A program made the position numbers and the translations under genes. Under the pieces are notes generated by a model, which made no database searches, was not told the origin of the DNA, and saw nothing but the letters and a program-made list of their open reading frames with translations. From positions 310,001 to 374,000 of the forward strand of contig JADJBR010000007.1 of NCBI GenBank assembly GCA_016703645.1: 64,000 bases of DNA. Reading direction: 5' to 3'. Below are positions 54,706-64,000 of the stretch, in pieces (positions within the stretch are counted from its first letter, which is position 1; each line of letters begins with the position of its first letter). The stretch is from Zoogloea sp. (GTDB lineage Bacteria > Pseudomonadota > Gammaproteobacteria > Burkholderiales > Rhodocyclaceae).

Positions 54706-57700
54706 TCAGGCTTTCACGGCCTCCAGCAGCTCCTTCACCGCCGCCACCCGCATCTTCAGATCGGGGGTGGCGAGCTTGCGTACGAGTTTGTCCGGGCCGG
54801 ACATCTTCACGCTCCGGTCCTTCTGGATCAGCATGATCACCTTCACCGGGTCGATGGGGGCGTTCTGCCCGAACTGGATGCTGATCTGGCTCTCGGAGGC
54901 GTCCATCTTGGCCACGCCGTAGGGCTTGACCAGCATGCGCAGGCGGTGGGTTTCGAGCAGGGTGCGGGTCTGGGCCGGCATCTCGCCGAAGCGGTCGATG
55001 AGCTCCTCCTGCAGGGCCTGCAGGTCGTCGTCACTCTCGCAGTTGGCGAGGCGCTTGTAGAGGGTCAGGCGCTCCTGGACGTCGCTGCAGTAGTCGCTGG
55101 GGAGTAGGGCGGGGGCGTGGAGGTTGATCTCGGAGACCACCTCCAGGGGCTGGCTGAGGTCGGGCTCCTTGCCTTGCTGCAGGTCGCGCACGGCGCGCTT
55201 GAGCATCTCGGTGTAGAGGCTCACCCCTACCTGCTGGATCTCGCCGGACTGGTTTTCGCCGAGCACCTCGCCGGCGCCGCGGATCTCCAGATCCTGCATG
55301 GCCAGGTAGAAGCCGGAGCCCAGCTCTTCCATCATGGTGATGGCCTCCAGGCGCTTCTGGGCCTGGGCGGTGGGCTTGGCGTTGGCGTCGGTGAGCAGGT
55401 AGGCGTAGGCCTGGTGGTGGGAGCGCCCGACCCGGCCGCGTAGCTGGTGCAGCTGGGCCAGGCCGAAGCGGTCGGCCCGGTTGATGATGATGGTGTTGGC
55501 CGTGGGGATGTTGATGCCGGTCTCGATGATGGTCGTGCACAGCAGCAGGTTGGCCCGCTGGGTGGTGAAGTCGCGCATCACCCGCTCCAGCTCGCGCTCG
55601 GGGAGCTGGCCGTGGCCGATCACGATGCGCGCCTCGGGCACCAGCTCCTCCAGGGATTCGCGCACGTTCTCGATGGTCTCGACCTCGTTGTGCAGGAAGT
55701 ACACCTGCCCGCCGCGCTTGAACTCCCGGATCACTGCCTCCCGGATGATGCCCTTGCTGAAGCGTTGTACGAAGGTCTTGATGGCCAGGCGTTTTTGCGG
55801 CGCCGTGGCGATCACCGAGAACTCGCGCAGGCCTTCCAGGGCCAGGCCCAGGGTGCGCGGGATGGGAGTGGCGGTGAGGGTGAGGATGTCCACCTCGCTG
55901 CGCAGGGCCTTTAGGGCTTCCTTCTGGCGCACGCCAAAACGGTGTTCTTCGTCGATGATGACCAGGCCCAGGCGCTTGAAGGTGACGTCCTTCTGCAGCA
56001 GACGGTGGGTGCCGATGAGGATGTCCACCTTGCCCTCGCCGAGCTGCTGGATGGCCTCGGCCTGCTCCTTGGCGCTCTTGAAACGGGACAGCTCGGCCAC
56101 CTTGATCGGCCAGTCGGCAAAGCGGTCGGCGAAGGTCTGGTAGTGCTGTTCGGCCAGCAGGGTGGTGGGGCACAGCACCACCACCTGCTTGCCGTCGGCC
56201 ACGGCGATGAAGGCGGCGCGCAGGGCCACCTCCGTCTTGCCGAAGCCCACGTCGCCGCACACCAGGCGGTCCATGGGCTTGCCGGATTTCATGTCGGCCA
56301 CCACGGCATCGATGGCGGCCATCTGGTCGGGGGTTTCCTCGAAGCCAAAGCCGTCGGCGAAGGCTTCCAGGTCGTGCTGCTTGAAGTCGAACTGGTGGCC
56401 CTTGCGGGCGGCGCGCTGGGCATACAGGGCCAGCAGCTCGGCGGCGGTGTCGCGCACCTGCTGGGCGGCTTTCTTCTTGGCCTTTCCCACTGGCCGGAGC
56501 CGAGGGTGTGCAGATGCACGGCCTCCGGGTCGGCGCCGGCGTAGCGGGTGATGACGTGGAGCTGGGACACGGGCACGTAGAGCTTGTCGCCGTTGGCGTA
56601 CTCCAGGTGCAGGAACTCGGTGTCGCCCTCGCCCAGGTCCATGTGCACCAGGCCCATGTAGCGGCCGATGCCGTGGCTGGAGTGCACCACCGGGTCGTTG
56701 GGTTTGAGCTCCGACAGGTCGCGCAGCCAGCCTTCCATGGTGGCGGCCTTGCGGCTGTCGCGGCGGGTGCGCGTGCGCGCGGTGGCGGCGTAGAGCTCAG
56801 ACTCGGTGACCACGGCGAAGCCCGCCTCGGGCAGCACGAAGCCGGCGGCCAGGGGGCCGGTGCCCAGGGCCAGGCGTGCATCGCTGGCCAGGAAGGCGTC
56901 GAAATCGGCGTTGGCGGCGGGCTTGAGGGCGTACTCGGCAAAATACTCGGCGATGGTCTGCTGGCGCCCGGCGGATTCGGCCAGCACCAGCACCCGGCCC
57001 GAAAAGCCGGCGCAGAAGGCTTTGAAGCGATGCAGCGGGTCGCTGGCCTTGCGTTCGACGGCGATATCGGGAAGGGGCTCGACCGGGCCGCCCAGGGGCG
57101 AGACAGGCAGGCTCAGGCGGATACGTTCCTTCAGGGCGACGAAGAAGGCTTCGTCCGACAGGAAGAGCTGTTCCGGCGGCAGGATGGGCCGGGTCTTGTC
57201 ACCGCCGAGGAGCTGATGGCGGCTGCGGGCGTCCTTCCAGAAGGCCTCGATGGCGCCGGGGACGTCCCGGTGTAGCAGGATTGGGGCGCTGTCGGGCAGG
57301 TAGTCGAAGAGAGTGGCGGTCTCGTCGAAGAACAGGGGCAGGTAGTACTCGATGCCGGCCGGGGCGATGCCGTTGGAGACATCCTTGTAAACCATGCAGC
57401 GGGACGGATCCCCCTCGAAGGTTTCCCGGAAACGGCCGCGGAAGCGGGTGCGCCCGGTTTCGTCCATGGGGAATTCCCGCGCCGGCAGCAGGCGCACTTC
57501 CTTCACCGGGAAGACGGTGCGCTGGGTGTCGGGGTCGAAGGTCTTGATGCTCTCCACTTCGTCGTCGAACAGGTCGATGCGGTAGGGCAGGGCGGCGCCC
57601 ATGGGGTAGAGGTCCACCAGCCCGCCGCGCACGCTGTATTCACCCGGCGACATCACTTGGGTGACGTGGGCGTAGCCGGCCACCGTCATCTGCGCGCGCA

Positions 57701-58148
57701 GGCGGTCCACGTCGAGCTTTTCGCCCTGCTTCAGAAAGAAGGTGTAGGCGGCCAGGAAAGCCGGAGGGGCCAGCCGGTAAAGGGCCGTGGAGGCGGGCAC
57801 CAGGGCGATGTCGGCTTCGCCGCGGCTGATCGCGTAGAGCGTGGACAGGCGCTCGGAGATCAGGTCCTGGTGGGGCGAGAAGCTGTCGTAGGGCAGGGTC
57901 TCCCAGTCGGGCAGCAGGTGGGCGCGGAGGCCCGGGGCCAGCCAGGCGATCTCGTCGGAGAGGCGCTGGGCGTCGATGGGGTTGGCGGTGACCACCACCA
58001 GCATGCGCTTTCCCCCGGCCAGCCGGGCAATGGCCAGGGCGTCACCGGAGCCGGCGACGGGTGGCAGGTCGAGGCGCTGGCCGGGCTTGGCCCGGCTGAA
58101 GGCATCAAGGGCGGGGAGAAGGGCTTGAAAGGGGCTGGAGGCGGTCAT
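54706..58148 (-). CDS. mfd: Transcription-repair coupling factor Mfd with an apparent frameshift
   Basis: It starts at the ATG at 58148 (MTASSPFQALL). The N-terminal part (UvrB-like domains, LLPDWETLPYDSFSPH) and RNA-polymerase-interacting part run in one frame to about 56490. The translocase part continues in another (GDVGFGKTEVALRAAF, DEEHRFGVRQKE, LHQLRGRVGRS). Adding one T to the run at 56483-56485 joins GSGQWE to KAKKKAAQQ and gives about 1147 residues, the normal Mfd length. The helicase motifs are intact. Mfd removes stalled RNA polymerase from lesions and recruits UvrA. A homopolymer sequencing error is the likeliest cause of the break. Confidence 0.9.
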
Positions 58149-58197
58149 GCGCGAGCGTGCTGCGGGGGAAACAAGGGGCGGATTATAGGCGCCCGGA

Positions 58198-58965
58198 TCA
58201 GGCCCGGGCGACCTGGAAGCTGTCCACGACGCGGCCACTCTCGATCCCCACGGGGTTCCAGGTGGATTCGACCACGTGGGTCCAGCCGTAACGGTCGCGG
58301 CGGATCACGGTGGAACAGCGGGTGCCGTAGCCCGGGGCGCGGATGAAGGCGCTGGAGAGCATGCGTTCCCAAGCCAGGCTCACGCCGGTGCGGGGCAATT
58401 CGGCATCGGCCGCAGGGCGGTCGTCGCGCAGGAGCTCGGCCAGCGGCGTGTCGTCGGGCAAGGCCCGCAGGGCGCGGGCGAGGCGTGATTTGCCGGCGAG
58501 AACCTTCGGCCAGGGGGTGTCTAGGAGGTGGTTGGACAGGGCGTAGAGGCCCGGCTCGAGGCGTCGGGCGCTGCCACTCTCGCTCTCGTAGATGCCCAGG
58601 CTGTCCCCATCGCTGAGCAGCAGGTTGAAGCCGTTGTAGCGCGGGCCTTCCTGCGTGAGGCGGGCGAGGGCCGCATCGGTGGATTCCTCACCCGCGAGAA
58701 AGTCGGCCACCAGTGCCCCGCGGGAGGGGGCATCAGGCCGCTGACGGGCGGGATCACGGAAGTTGGTCAGGCCGGCAAAACGGCCACTGCGGCTCAGGCC
58801 GAGCCAGGTGCCGCCCGCCTCCCGGTCACGGCCGGCGAAGACGCCCGGACGATCCGGCCACCAGCCGGCTTCCGCCGCCGGACGGGCAAAGAACTCGTCC
58901 CGGTTGGCGGCCACGACCAAGGGGTAATCGGGGTGGGCTCGCCAGGCCAGAAGGATCAGGCACAT
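58198..58965 (-). CDS. NRDE (TANGO2-like) family protein
   Basis: 255 residues opening MCLILLAWRAHPDYPLVVAA, followed by the NRDE motif (about 20-24) and WWPDRPGVFAGRDREAGGTW. The cysteine at position 2 would be the N-terminal nucleophile if the protein is processed like other Ntn hydrolases, which is known for related folds but not shown here. The function of bacterial members is unclear, with proposed links to haem or membrane handling. It overlaps the DUF4936 gene upstream by 10 bases. Confidence 0.88.
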   Translation of the reverse strand: MCLILLAWRAHPDYPLVVAANRDEFFARPAAEAGWWPDRPGVFAGRDREAGGTWLGLSRSGRFAGLTNFRDPARQRPDAPSRGALVADFLAGEESTDAALARLTQEGPRYNGFNLLLSDGDSLGIYESESGSARRLEPGLYALSNHLLDTPWPKVLAGKSRLARALRALPDDTPLAELLRDDRPAADAELPRTGVSLAWERMLSSAFIRAPGYGTRCSTVIRRDRYGWTHVVESTWNPVGIESGRVVDSFQVARA

Positions 58966-59246
58966 GCGACGAAACGTTCGATGTGGCGATGGCCGCCTGC
59001 TTCGAGGAAGCGCTCGATCCCGTGCCGCGCCACGGCGCGTGCCAGCACGGTATCGAAGGCCGGGAAGTCGATCACGTTTTCGTAGATCTCCATCCAGGTC
59101 CAGGGGTCATCGGCCTTGCACAGAAAGCGCCCAGCCACCCCGGTGTGAGCCTGGATCTCGGCCTGCAGGTTGTAGAGTTCCCGGGCCAGATCGGCTTCCA
59201 TGCCCATCCGGACCGGGTAGTAGATGTAGTAGTGGGAGGGGCTCAA
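58956..59246 (-). CDS. DUF4936-family small protein
   Basis: 96 residues beginning MSPSHYYIYYPV. DDPWTWMEIYENV and HIERFVACA are recognisable blocks of a small betaproteobacterial family of unknown function, probably a ferredoxin-like alpha/beta fold. It lies in a same-strand row with ygfZ (upstream, 9 bases) and the NRDE gene (downstream, overlapping), so the three are likely one operon. Confidence 0.75.
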   Translation of the reverse strand: MSPSHYYIYYPVRMGMEADLARELYNLQAEIQAHTGVAGRFLCKADDPWTWMEIYENVIDFPAFDTVLARAVARHGIERFLEAGGHRHIERFVACA

Positions 59247-59255
59247 GTCGCTTTC

Positions 59256-60287
59256 TCAGGAGAGGGCGTAGGGCAGGGGGAGAAAGCTGACCGGGGCACC
59301 GTCCGGTGTGCCGAGATGTACCTCGGTGGATTCGGCACTGGATGTTTGCAATACCACCAGGGCATCGAAGCCACCCTCGGGGGCCGGCGCCGCGATCACG
59401 ACCTTGCCCGCCGACTGCTCACCAAACTCGGGGGAATAGACGTCGGTACCCGTTGCCGGCAGTTCGGTGGCATCGGTATGCACGCGGAACATGCGCTTCT
59501 TCAGCTTGCCGAGGTAGTGGGTGCGGGCGACGATCTCCTGGCCCGGATAGCAGCCCTTGTTGAAGCTGACGCCGCCGATCAGATCGAAGTTGAGCATCTG
59601 GGCGACGAATTCTTCCTGAACCGGCAGGGTGACAGTGGGCAGGCCCTGGCAGATGTCCAGCCAGGACCATGCGGCCGTGCCGGCCGGGGCGGCACCGGCG
59701 GCCACGAATTTGTCCCATAGGCCCACGGCTTCCGAGATCGGTGCCGACACGAGGAAACGGGCGCCATCCAGACGCACCACCGTGGCCAGGCCCGATGCCG
59801 TAGCCCGGGGCGCGCCCGGGATGTGCAGCCCGGCAGCCTCAAGGGCCGCGCCGGCCTGGGGCCCGGCGAGCCCGATCAGGACGCTATCGCCGCTGTCGTC
59901 CATCAGGCGCACCTTGGAGCGCAGCACGAACATGGACAGTTTCTTGAGCGTGGCCGCGTGGATGTCGGCAGACAGGGTCAGCAGGTAATCACCGGCCTCC
60001 CGCCACAGGATGATGCTGGCGAGCATGCGGCCCTTGGCCGTATTGAAGCTGGTCAACTGGGCCTCGTTGGGGCCGAGCTTTTTCACGTCGTTCGAGAACA
60101 GGTTGTGCAGGAAGACGCTGGCGTCCTCGCCGGTGGCACGGATCGCACCGAGGTGCACGAGGGGCACCAGCACGGTTCCCTGGGCTGCGAGCGTCACATC
60201 CTGCCGCTCATCGTCATTGAACTTGACGGAGTTGTCCGAAAACTTCGCGCCGTTGGCGCCGAGATGGGATTGCCAAGTTGCATTCAT
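59256..60287 (-). CDS. ygfZ: Folate-binding YgfZ/GcvT-like iron-sulfur repair protein
   Basis: 343 residues from the ATG at 60287 (MNATWQSHLG). The diagnostic KGCYPGQEIVARTHYLGK motif with its conserved cysteine is present, in a GcvT-like fold. YgfZ proteins use tetrahydrofolate to help maintain certain iron-sulfur enzymes. A longer frame to 60365 is unlikely. It is divergent from mltG. Confidence 0.92.
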   Translation of the reverse strand: MNATWQSHLGANGAKFSDNSVKFNDDERQDVTLAAQGTVLVPLVHLGAIRATGEDASVFLHNLFSNDVKKLGPNEAQLTSFNTAKGRMLASIILWREAGDYLLTLSADIHAATLKKLSMFVLRSKVRLMDDSGDSVLIGLAGPQAGAALEAAGLHIPGAPRATASGLATVVRLDGARFLVSAPISEAVGLWDKFVAAGAAPAGTAAWSWLDICQGLPTVTLPVQEEFVAQMLNFDLIGGVSFNKGCYPGQEIVARTHYLGKLKKRMFRVHTDATELPATGTDVYSPEFGEQSAGKVVIAAPAPEGGFDALVVLQTSSAESTEVHLGTPDGAPVSFLPLPYALS

Positions 60288-60457
60288 CAGTCGTGTCCTG
60301 TCGCAAAAACGAGTCTTGAAGCGGTTTGCGCTATTATAGGGCGTTGCCGCGCGGGGGCTGGCCATTCAATCGAAGCAAGAATCAAGCCCCCGGTCTTTGC
60401 CGGATCTTCCTCCTTTCTTCACCTCTTTCGTTCCTCCCGGAAGCGCCAAGTTCCCCG

Positions 60458-61459
60458 ATGAAGCGCCTGTTTTTTCGTGTGTTTGCCCTTGCGCTTGCGG
60501 GCGTCGTCGCCCTGCTCGGCCTGTTTGTTTGGTTTGCCTACACTCCGGTGGGTTTACGACAAAGTCCGCTGGACTTCACCGTCGAGCCGGGATCGGGCAT
60601 GCGCCAGGTGGCCCGGCAGTTGACCGACGCGGGCATCGATACCTGGCCCTTTGCGCTGGTCATGCTGGCCCGGGTTACGCGCCAGGCCAATGGCATCAAG
60701 GCGGGCAGCTACGAAGTCGAAGCGGGCGTCACACCGCTGTTGCTCCTCGACAAGCTGACCCGCGGTGATACCACTCAGGCCGAGTTGGCGCTCATTGAGG
60801 GCTGGAGTTTCCGGCAGTTCCGTGCAGCGCTTGATCGTCATCCGGATCTGCGCCATGACAGTGCGGGCCTTTCAGACAGTGAGGTGCTGGCCCGTATTGG
60901 TGCGGACGCCACTCACCCGGAAGGCCTGTTCTTTCCTGATACCTATCTTTTCGCCCGTCGCAGCAGTGATGTGGATCTGCTCCGGCGGGCCCATCGCCAG
61001 CAACAGAGAATCCTGCAACGGGAATGGGCGCAGCGTGCCGAGGGACTGCCCTACCAGACCGCCTATGAAGCCCTGGTCCTGGCCTCCATCGTGGAGAAGG
61101 AGACCGGCCGGGCAGCCGACAGGCCGCTGATCGCCTCGGTGTTTGTGAACCGTCTGCGCGGTGGCATGCTCTTGCAGACCGACCCGACCGTGATCTACGG
61201 TATCGGACCGGCGTTTGACGGTGATCTGCGCAAGCGCGATCTTGTGACCGATACGCCATATAACACATACACTCGCCCCGGCCTGCCGCCCACCCCGATC
61301 GCCATGCCGGGGGTCGCTGCGCTGCGTGCCGTGCTCAACCCGCCGAGCACCGAGTATCTTTATTTCGTGGCCCGGGGTGACGGTTCCAGTGCCTTTTCCC
61401 GAACCCTGGCCGAACACAACCGGGCCGTCGCCCGTTATATCCGGAAACAACAGCCGTGA
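60458..61459 (+). CDS. mltG: Endolytic murein transglycosylase MltG
   Basis: 333 residues from the ATG at 60458 ([15 protein letters not shown]). One N-terminal membrane anchor (about 5-28) is followed by a LysM-like subdomain and the catalytic YceG domain with [16 protein letters not shown], which holds the active glutamate, and [12 protein letters not shown] and [18 protein letters not shown]. It cuts nascent peptidoglycan and sets glycan chain length. The mltG-tmk-holB order is widely conserved. The stop overlaps the tmk start (GTGA). Confidence 0.95.
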   Translation: MKRLFFRVFALALAGVVALLGLFVWFAYTPVGLRQSPLDFTVEPGSGMRQVARQLTDAGIDTWPFALVMLARVTRQANGIKAGSYEVEAGVTPLLLLDKLTRGDTTQAELALIEGWSFRQFRAALDRHPDLRHDSAGLSDSEVLARIGADATHPEGLFFPDTYLFARRSSDVDLLRRAHRQQQRILQREWAQRAEGLPYQTAYEALVLASIVEKETGRAADRPLIASVFVNRLRGGMLLQTDPTVIYGIGPAFDGDLRKRDLVTDTPYNTYTRPGLPPTPIAMPGVAALRAVLNPPSTEYLYFVARGDGSSAFSRTLAEHNRAVARYIRKQQP

Positions 61460-62073
61460 AATCCCGCTTCATCACCTTTGAAGGCATTGACGGTGCCGGC
61501 AAGAGCAGCCAGATCGCCGCCGCCGTCGCCCTGATCCAGTCCCGGGGCATTCCCGTCGTGCAGACCCGCGAACCCGGTGGCACACCGCTGGGTGAGAAGC
61601 TCCGGGAGCTGCTTCTGCATGAACCCATGCATCTTGAAACCGAGGCCCTGCTGATGTTTGCCGCCCGCCGGGAGCACCTTGCGGCTCGCATCCAGCCAGC
61701 GCTGGCCGCCGGGGCATGGGTGGTGTCAGATCGGTTTACCGACGCCACCTACGCCTACCAGGTGGGGGGGAGGGGGCTGGACGAGAAGCGCTTTGCAGCC
61801 CTTGAAAAATGGGTTCATCCTCACCTGCAGCCGGATCTGACCCTGATTTTTGATCTCGATCCCCAGGTGGCGGCCCGCCGGCTTGCCGGTGCAGGGCAGG
61901 CCCCGGATCGTTTCGAGAGCGAGCAGGCGGACTTCTTCGAGCGGGTTCGTGCGGCCTACCTGCGTCGCGCCGCTGCCGATCCGGCAAGAATCAAGGTCAT
62001 CGACGCGGCTCAGACACCGGATGAGATTCGTAAAGAACTTGAACAAATCATTGTAGAGATTTGTTTTCAATGA
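61456..62073 (+). CDS. tmk: Thymidylate kinase
   Basis: 205 residues from a GTG at 61456. The P-loop is [31 protein letters not shown] and [14 protein letters not shown] are the substrate-binding and DR(Y/F) motifs. It phosphorylates dTMP to dTDP. It overlaps both neighbours by four bases, a tightly coupled arrangement. Confidence 0.97.
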   Translation: MKSRFITFEGIDGAGKSSQIAAAVALIQSRGIPVVQTREPGGTPLGEKLRELLLHEPMHLETEALLMFAARREHLAARIQPALAAGAWVVSDRFTDATYAYQVGGRGLDEKRFAALEKWVHPHLQPDLTLIFDLDPQVAARRLAGAGQAPDRFESEQADFFERVRAAYLRRAAADPARIKVIDAAQTPDEIRKELEQIIVEICFQ

Positions 62074-63131
62074 TTTTTGAATGGCATTCCGGTCTGTGGA
62101 GTCGGGCGCTCGAGTGCGCGGGACGCCTGCCCCACGCCTTGCTGTTCTCAGGCCCGGCGGGAGGCGGAAAGCGGGTCTTTGCCGAAGCCCTGGCGGCACG
62201 GATCCTGTGCCTTCAGCCTGACCCCACCGGACATGCCTGCGGGCACTGCGAGGACTGCCAATGGCGCATGGCGGGCAATCATCCGGACCTGTTGCGGGTC
62301 ATTCCCGAGGCAGACCAGGAGGAGCGGTCCGATGCACCCGCCGAGAAGGCCGAAGGTGGCAAGGCAGCCAGCCGGCAGATCGTCATCGACCAGATCCGTT
62401 CCCTGCAGCAGGCCCTGACCACGGGCGGGCACCGGGGCAGCCAGCGGGTGGTGATCGTCGATCCCGCCGAGGCGATGAATCCCTTTACCGCCAATGCGCT
62501 CCTGAAACTGCTTGAAGAGCCCACAACCAATGCCTTGTTCCTGCTGATCTCCAGCGCGCCCAAGCGCCTGCTTCCAACCATTCGGAGCCGCTGCCAGACC
62601 TGGGCCTTCCCGCGCCCTCCACGGGAGCAGGCTGTGCGCTGGCTCGCCGACAGGAGTCTTCCGGAGGTGGCTGCATTACTGGCCTTCTGCGGCGGAATGC
62701 CACTGGCGGCGGCTGCACTGGCTGAAGGTGGCGGAGCCGCGGCACGGCGGCGCTTTGCCGACGACATCGCGGCCGTCTCTCAAGGTGCTGTCCTGCGCCT
62801 GGCGGGGGAATGGGAGAACTGGTTGAAGGGCAAGGACGCGCTCGCCAGTGGCTTTGACATGCCAACCCTGGTGAGCTGGATGCAACGCTGGGTTGCCGAT
62901 CTGGTCAGCGTGCGGCTGGGTGGCCCGGTGCGCTTCTTCCCCGATCGCGAGGGGGTGCTCCGGGATCTCGCCGGGCGCTTGACCGTGGACGCAGCCCTGG
63001 GCTGCTACAATGAAATCACACAGTCGCGCCGGGTCGCGCAGCACCCGCTCAACGCCCGGTTATTTCTGGAAGACATGCTATTGCGGTACGCCCGGAGCCT
63101 TCAGGCGACCGCGTCGGCGGTACGTAAATGA
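62070..63131 (+). CDS. holB: DNA polymerase III delta-prime subunit
   Basis: 353 residues from the ATG at 62070 ([10 protein letters not shown]). The AAA+ fold shows [11 protein letters not shown] at the P-loop, a zinc knuckle ([13 protein letters not shown]), [20 protein letters not shown] and [16 protein letters not shown], which is the sensor region. Delta-prime is the stator of the clamp loader. It overlaps tmk and the PilZ gene by four bases each. Confidence 0.95.
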   Translation: MIFEWHSGLWSRALECAGRLPHALLFSGPAGGGKRVFAEALAARILCLQPDPTGHACGHCEDCQWRMAGNHPDLLRVIPEADQEERSDAPAEKAEGGKAASRQIVIDQIRSLQQALTTGGHRGSQRVVIVDPAEAMNPFTANALLKLLEEPTTNALFLLISSAPKRLLPTIRSRCQTWAFPRPPREQAVRWLADRSLPEVAALLAFCGGMPLAAAALAEGGGAAARRRFADDIAAVSQGAVLRLAGEWENWLKGKDALASGFDMPTLVSWMQRWVADLVSVRLGGPVRFFPDREGVLRDLAGRLTVDAALGCYNEITQSRRVAQHPLNARLFLEDMLLRYARSLQATASAVRK

Positions 63132-63496
63132 ACGAATCTGCAAGACGACCGATGGCGACGCGCCCCAGCGTCCTGTCCCTGAACATCAGCTCCAAGTCGG
63201 CGCTGTACGCGGCCTACATGCCGTTCATCAAGAACGGGGGCTTGTTTGTTCCTACCGCCCGGACTTACAAACTTGGTGACGAGATTTTCATGATCCTGCA
63301 GATCATGGACGACTCCACCAAGCATCCGGTGGCCGGTACCGTAGCCTGGATCACACCTGCCGGTGCGCAGGGGAACAAGACCCAGGGCATTGGTGTCCAG
63401 TTCGGAGGGGATGAAGCAGGGCAGGTGCTGCGCAATCAGATCGAGCACATTCTGGCAGGCCACCTGGGCTCATCCCGTCCAACCCATACCATCTAG
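63128..63496 (+). CDS. pilZ: PilZ-domain protein, type IV pilus/c-di-GMP related
   Basis: 122 residues. It matches the PilZ protein encoded next to holB in many proteobacteria and needed for type IV pilus assembly. The segments GDEIFMILQIMDD, GTVAWITPAG and GIGVQFGGDEAG are typical. The RxxxR motif required for c-di-GMP binding is not seen near the N-terminus, consistent with pilus-type PilZ proteins that do not bind the nucleotide. It overlaps holB by four bases and precedes tatD. Confidence 0.9.
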   Translation: MNESARRPMATRPSVLSLNISSKSALYAAYMPFIKNGGLFVPTARTYKLGDEIFMILQIMDDSTKHPVAGTVAWITPAGAQGNKTQGIGVQFGGDEAGQVLRNQIEHILAGHLGSSRPTHTI

Positions 63497-63514
63497 GCAC
63501 ATCGCGCCCACTCA

Positions 63515-64000
63515 ATGCTTGTTGATTCCCACTGCCATCTGGATTTTCCTGACCTGATCGAAAATGAAGCGGATGTTCTCGAGCGCATGATCGAGAATGG
63601 CGTGACCCACGCCCTTTGCGTCAGCGTGAAACTTGAGACCCTGCCCGCCGTCATTGGCCTGGCCGAGCGCCACGCCAATCTGTTTGCGTCGGTGGGCGTG
63701 CACCCCGACAACGCCGATTGTGAGGAGCCCGACGAGGCGAGGCTGCTTGCACTCGCAGCCCATCCCAAAGTGGTGGCCATTGGCGAAACGGGGCTGGACT
63801 ACTACTGGCACAAGGACGCTCCCGAATGGCAGCGTGCTCGTTTCCGGACCCACATCCGCGCCGCCCGGCGCTGCGCCAAGCCCTTGATTATCCACACCCG
63901 GGACTCGGCCGCCGATACCCTGCGCCTGATGCGGGAGGAGGGTGCCGATCAGGCCGGCGGCGTGATGCATTGCTTCACCGAGACCCGTGAAGTGGCTGCG
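63515..64000 (+). CDS. tatD: TatD-family metal-dependent deoxyribonuclease, 5' part
   Basis: Open to the right edge of the window, about 162 residues seen from the ATG at 63515 (MLVDSHCHLDFPDL). Metal ligands are in DSHCHLD, the glutamate in AIGETGLDYYW, and histidines in IIHTRDS and VMHCFTE, as in the TIM-barrel TatD/YcfH hydrolases. In this genomic position (after holB and pilZ) it corresponds to the YcfH-type protein. The C-terminal part is not in the window. Confidence 0.92.
   Translation, partial: MLVDSHCHLDFPDLIENEADVLERMIENGVTHALCVSVKLETLPAVIGLAERHANLFASVGVHPDNADCEEPDEARLLALAAHPKVVAIGETGLDYYWHKDAPEWQRARFRTHIRAARRCAKPLIIHTRDSAADTLRLMREEGADQAGGVMHCFTETREVAA

Noticed and set aside
55031-56941. 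636-codon minus-strand frame overlapping mfd, Pro/Arg/His-rich
   Set aside because: Shadow frame; the Mfd motifs lie in the other two frames that join at the frameshift.

Overview
The window is GC-rich chromosomal DNA from a betaproteobacterium, most probably Rhodocyclales of the Azoarcus/Aromatoleum/Thauera type. The evidence is a single-domain PaaN-type ring-cleavage dehydrogenase inside a large phenylacetate cluster, a PEP-CTERM exported protein, and the housekeeping blocks mltD/gloB/methyltransferase/rnhA/dnaQ and ygfZ/mltG/tmk/holB/pilZ/tatD. This assignment rests on gene content and order only. I recognised no tRNA, rRNA, CRISPR array, complete insertion sequence or prophage.

Layout. 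1-15000 is aerobic phenylacetate catabolism. A divergent diiron ferritin-like gene is followed by paaZ(N)-G-H-I-K-J, an ABC solute-binding protein, two crotonases (paaF and an unassigned one) and paaABCDE. Together they make phenylacetyl-CoA, epoxidise and isomerise it to the oxepin, oxidise the cleaved semialdehyde and beta-oxidise it. The separate MaoC-type oxepin-CoA hydrolase expected beside a single-domain PaaZ is not here. Two copies of a roughly 120-base hairpin repeat lie inside this cluster. 15000-27600 is mostly core genome: PEP-CTERM protein, mltD, a GGDEF response regulator, gloB, a methyltransferase, rnhA, dnaQ, an FAD oxidoreductase, a spermidine-synthase-like protein, a phosphoesterase and mutS.

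27600-42100 is a defence island on the minus strand between mutS and guaA. In transcription order it holds an SNF2 helicase, a Fic protein, a very large type III-like Mod methyltransferase, ATPase, DUF4276 (TOPRIM-like), a second ATPase, a second DUF4276, and a type III-like Res. From mod to res the stop and start codons overlap or abut, so the doubled ATPase/DUF4276 cassette is built into the restriction-modification operon. The catalytic and recognition part of mod is strikingly AT-rich compared with both ends. This composite locus is my main candidate for an undescribed system.

42200-50100 holds guaA, an ArsR/double-SRPBCC pair, an exported protein, a cytochrome c, a split-barrel pair (one fused to GAF) and a double-receiver regulator. 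50200-54700 is a second candidate system: an AAA ATPase followed by a STAND-like NTPase carrying eight near-identical 105-base TPR units, behind a 5' leader whose hairpin covers the ribosome-binding site. 54700-64000 is mfd, an NRDE protein, a DUF4936 protein, ygfZ, mltG, tmk, holB, pilZ and the start of tatD.

Three otherwise normal genes (the ferritin-like gene, paaK, mfd) each carry a single-base frameshift. This may reflect sequencing error rather than gene decay.
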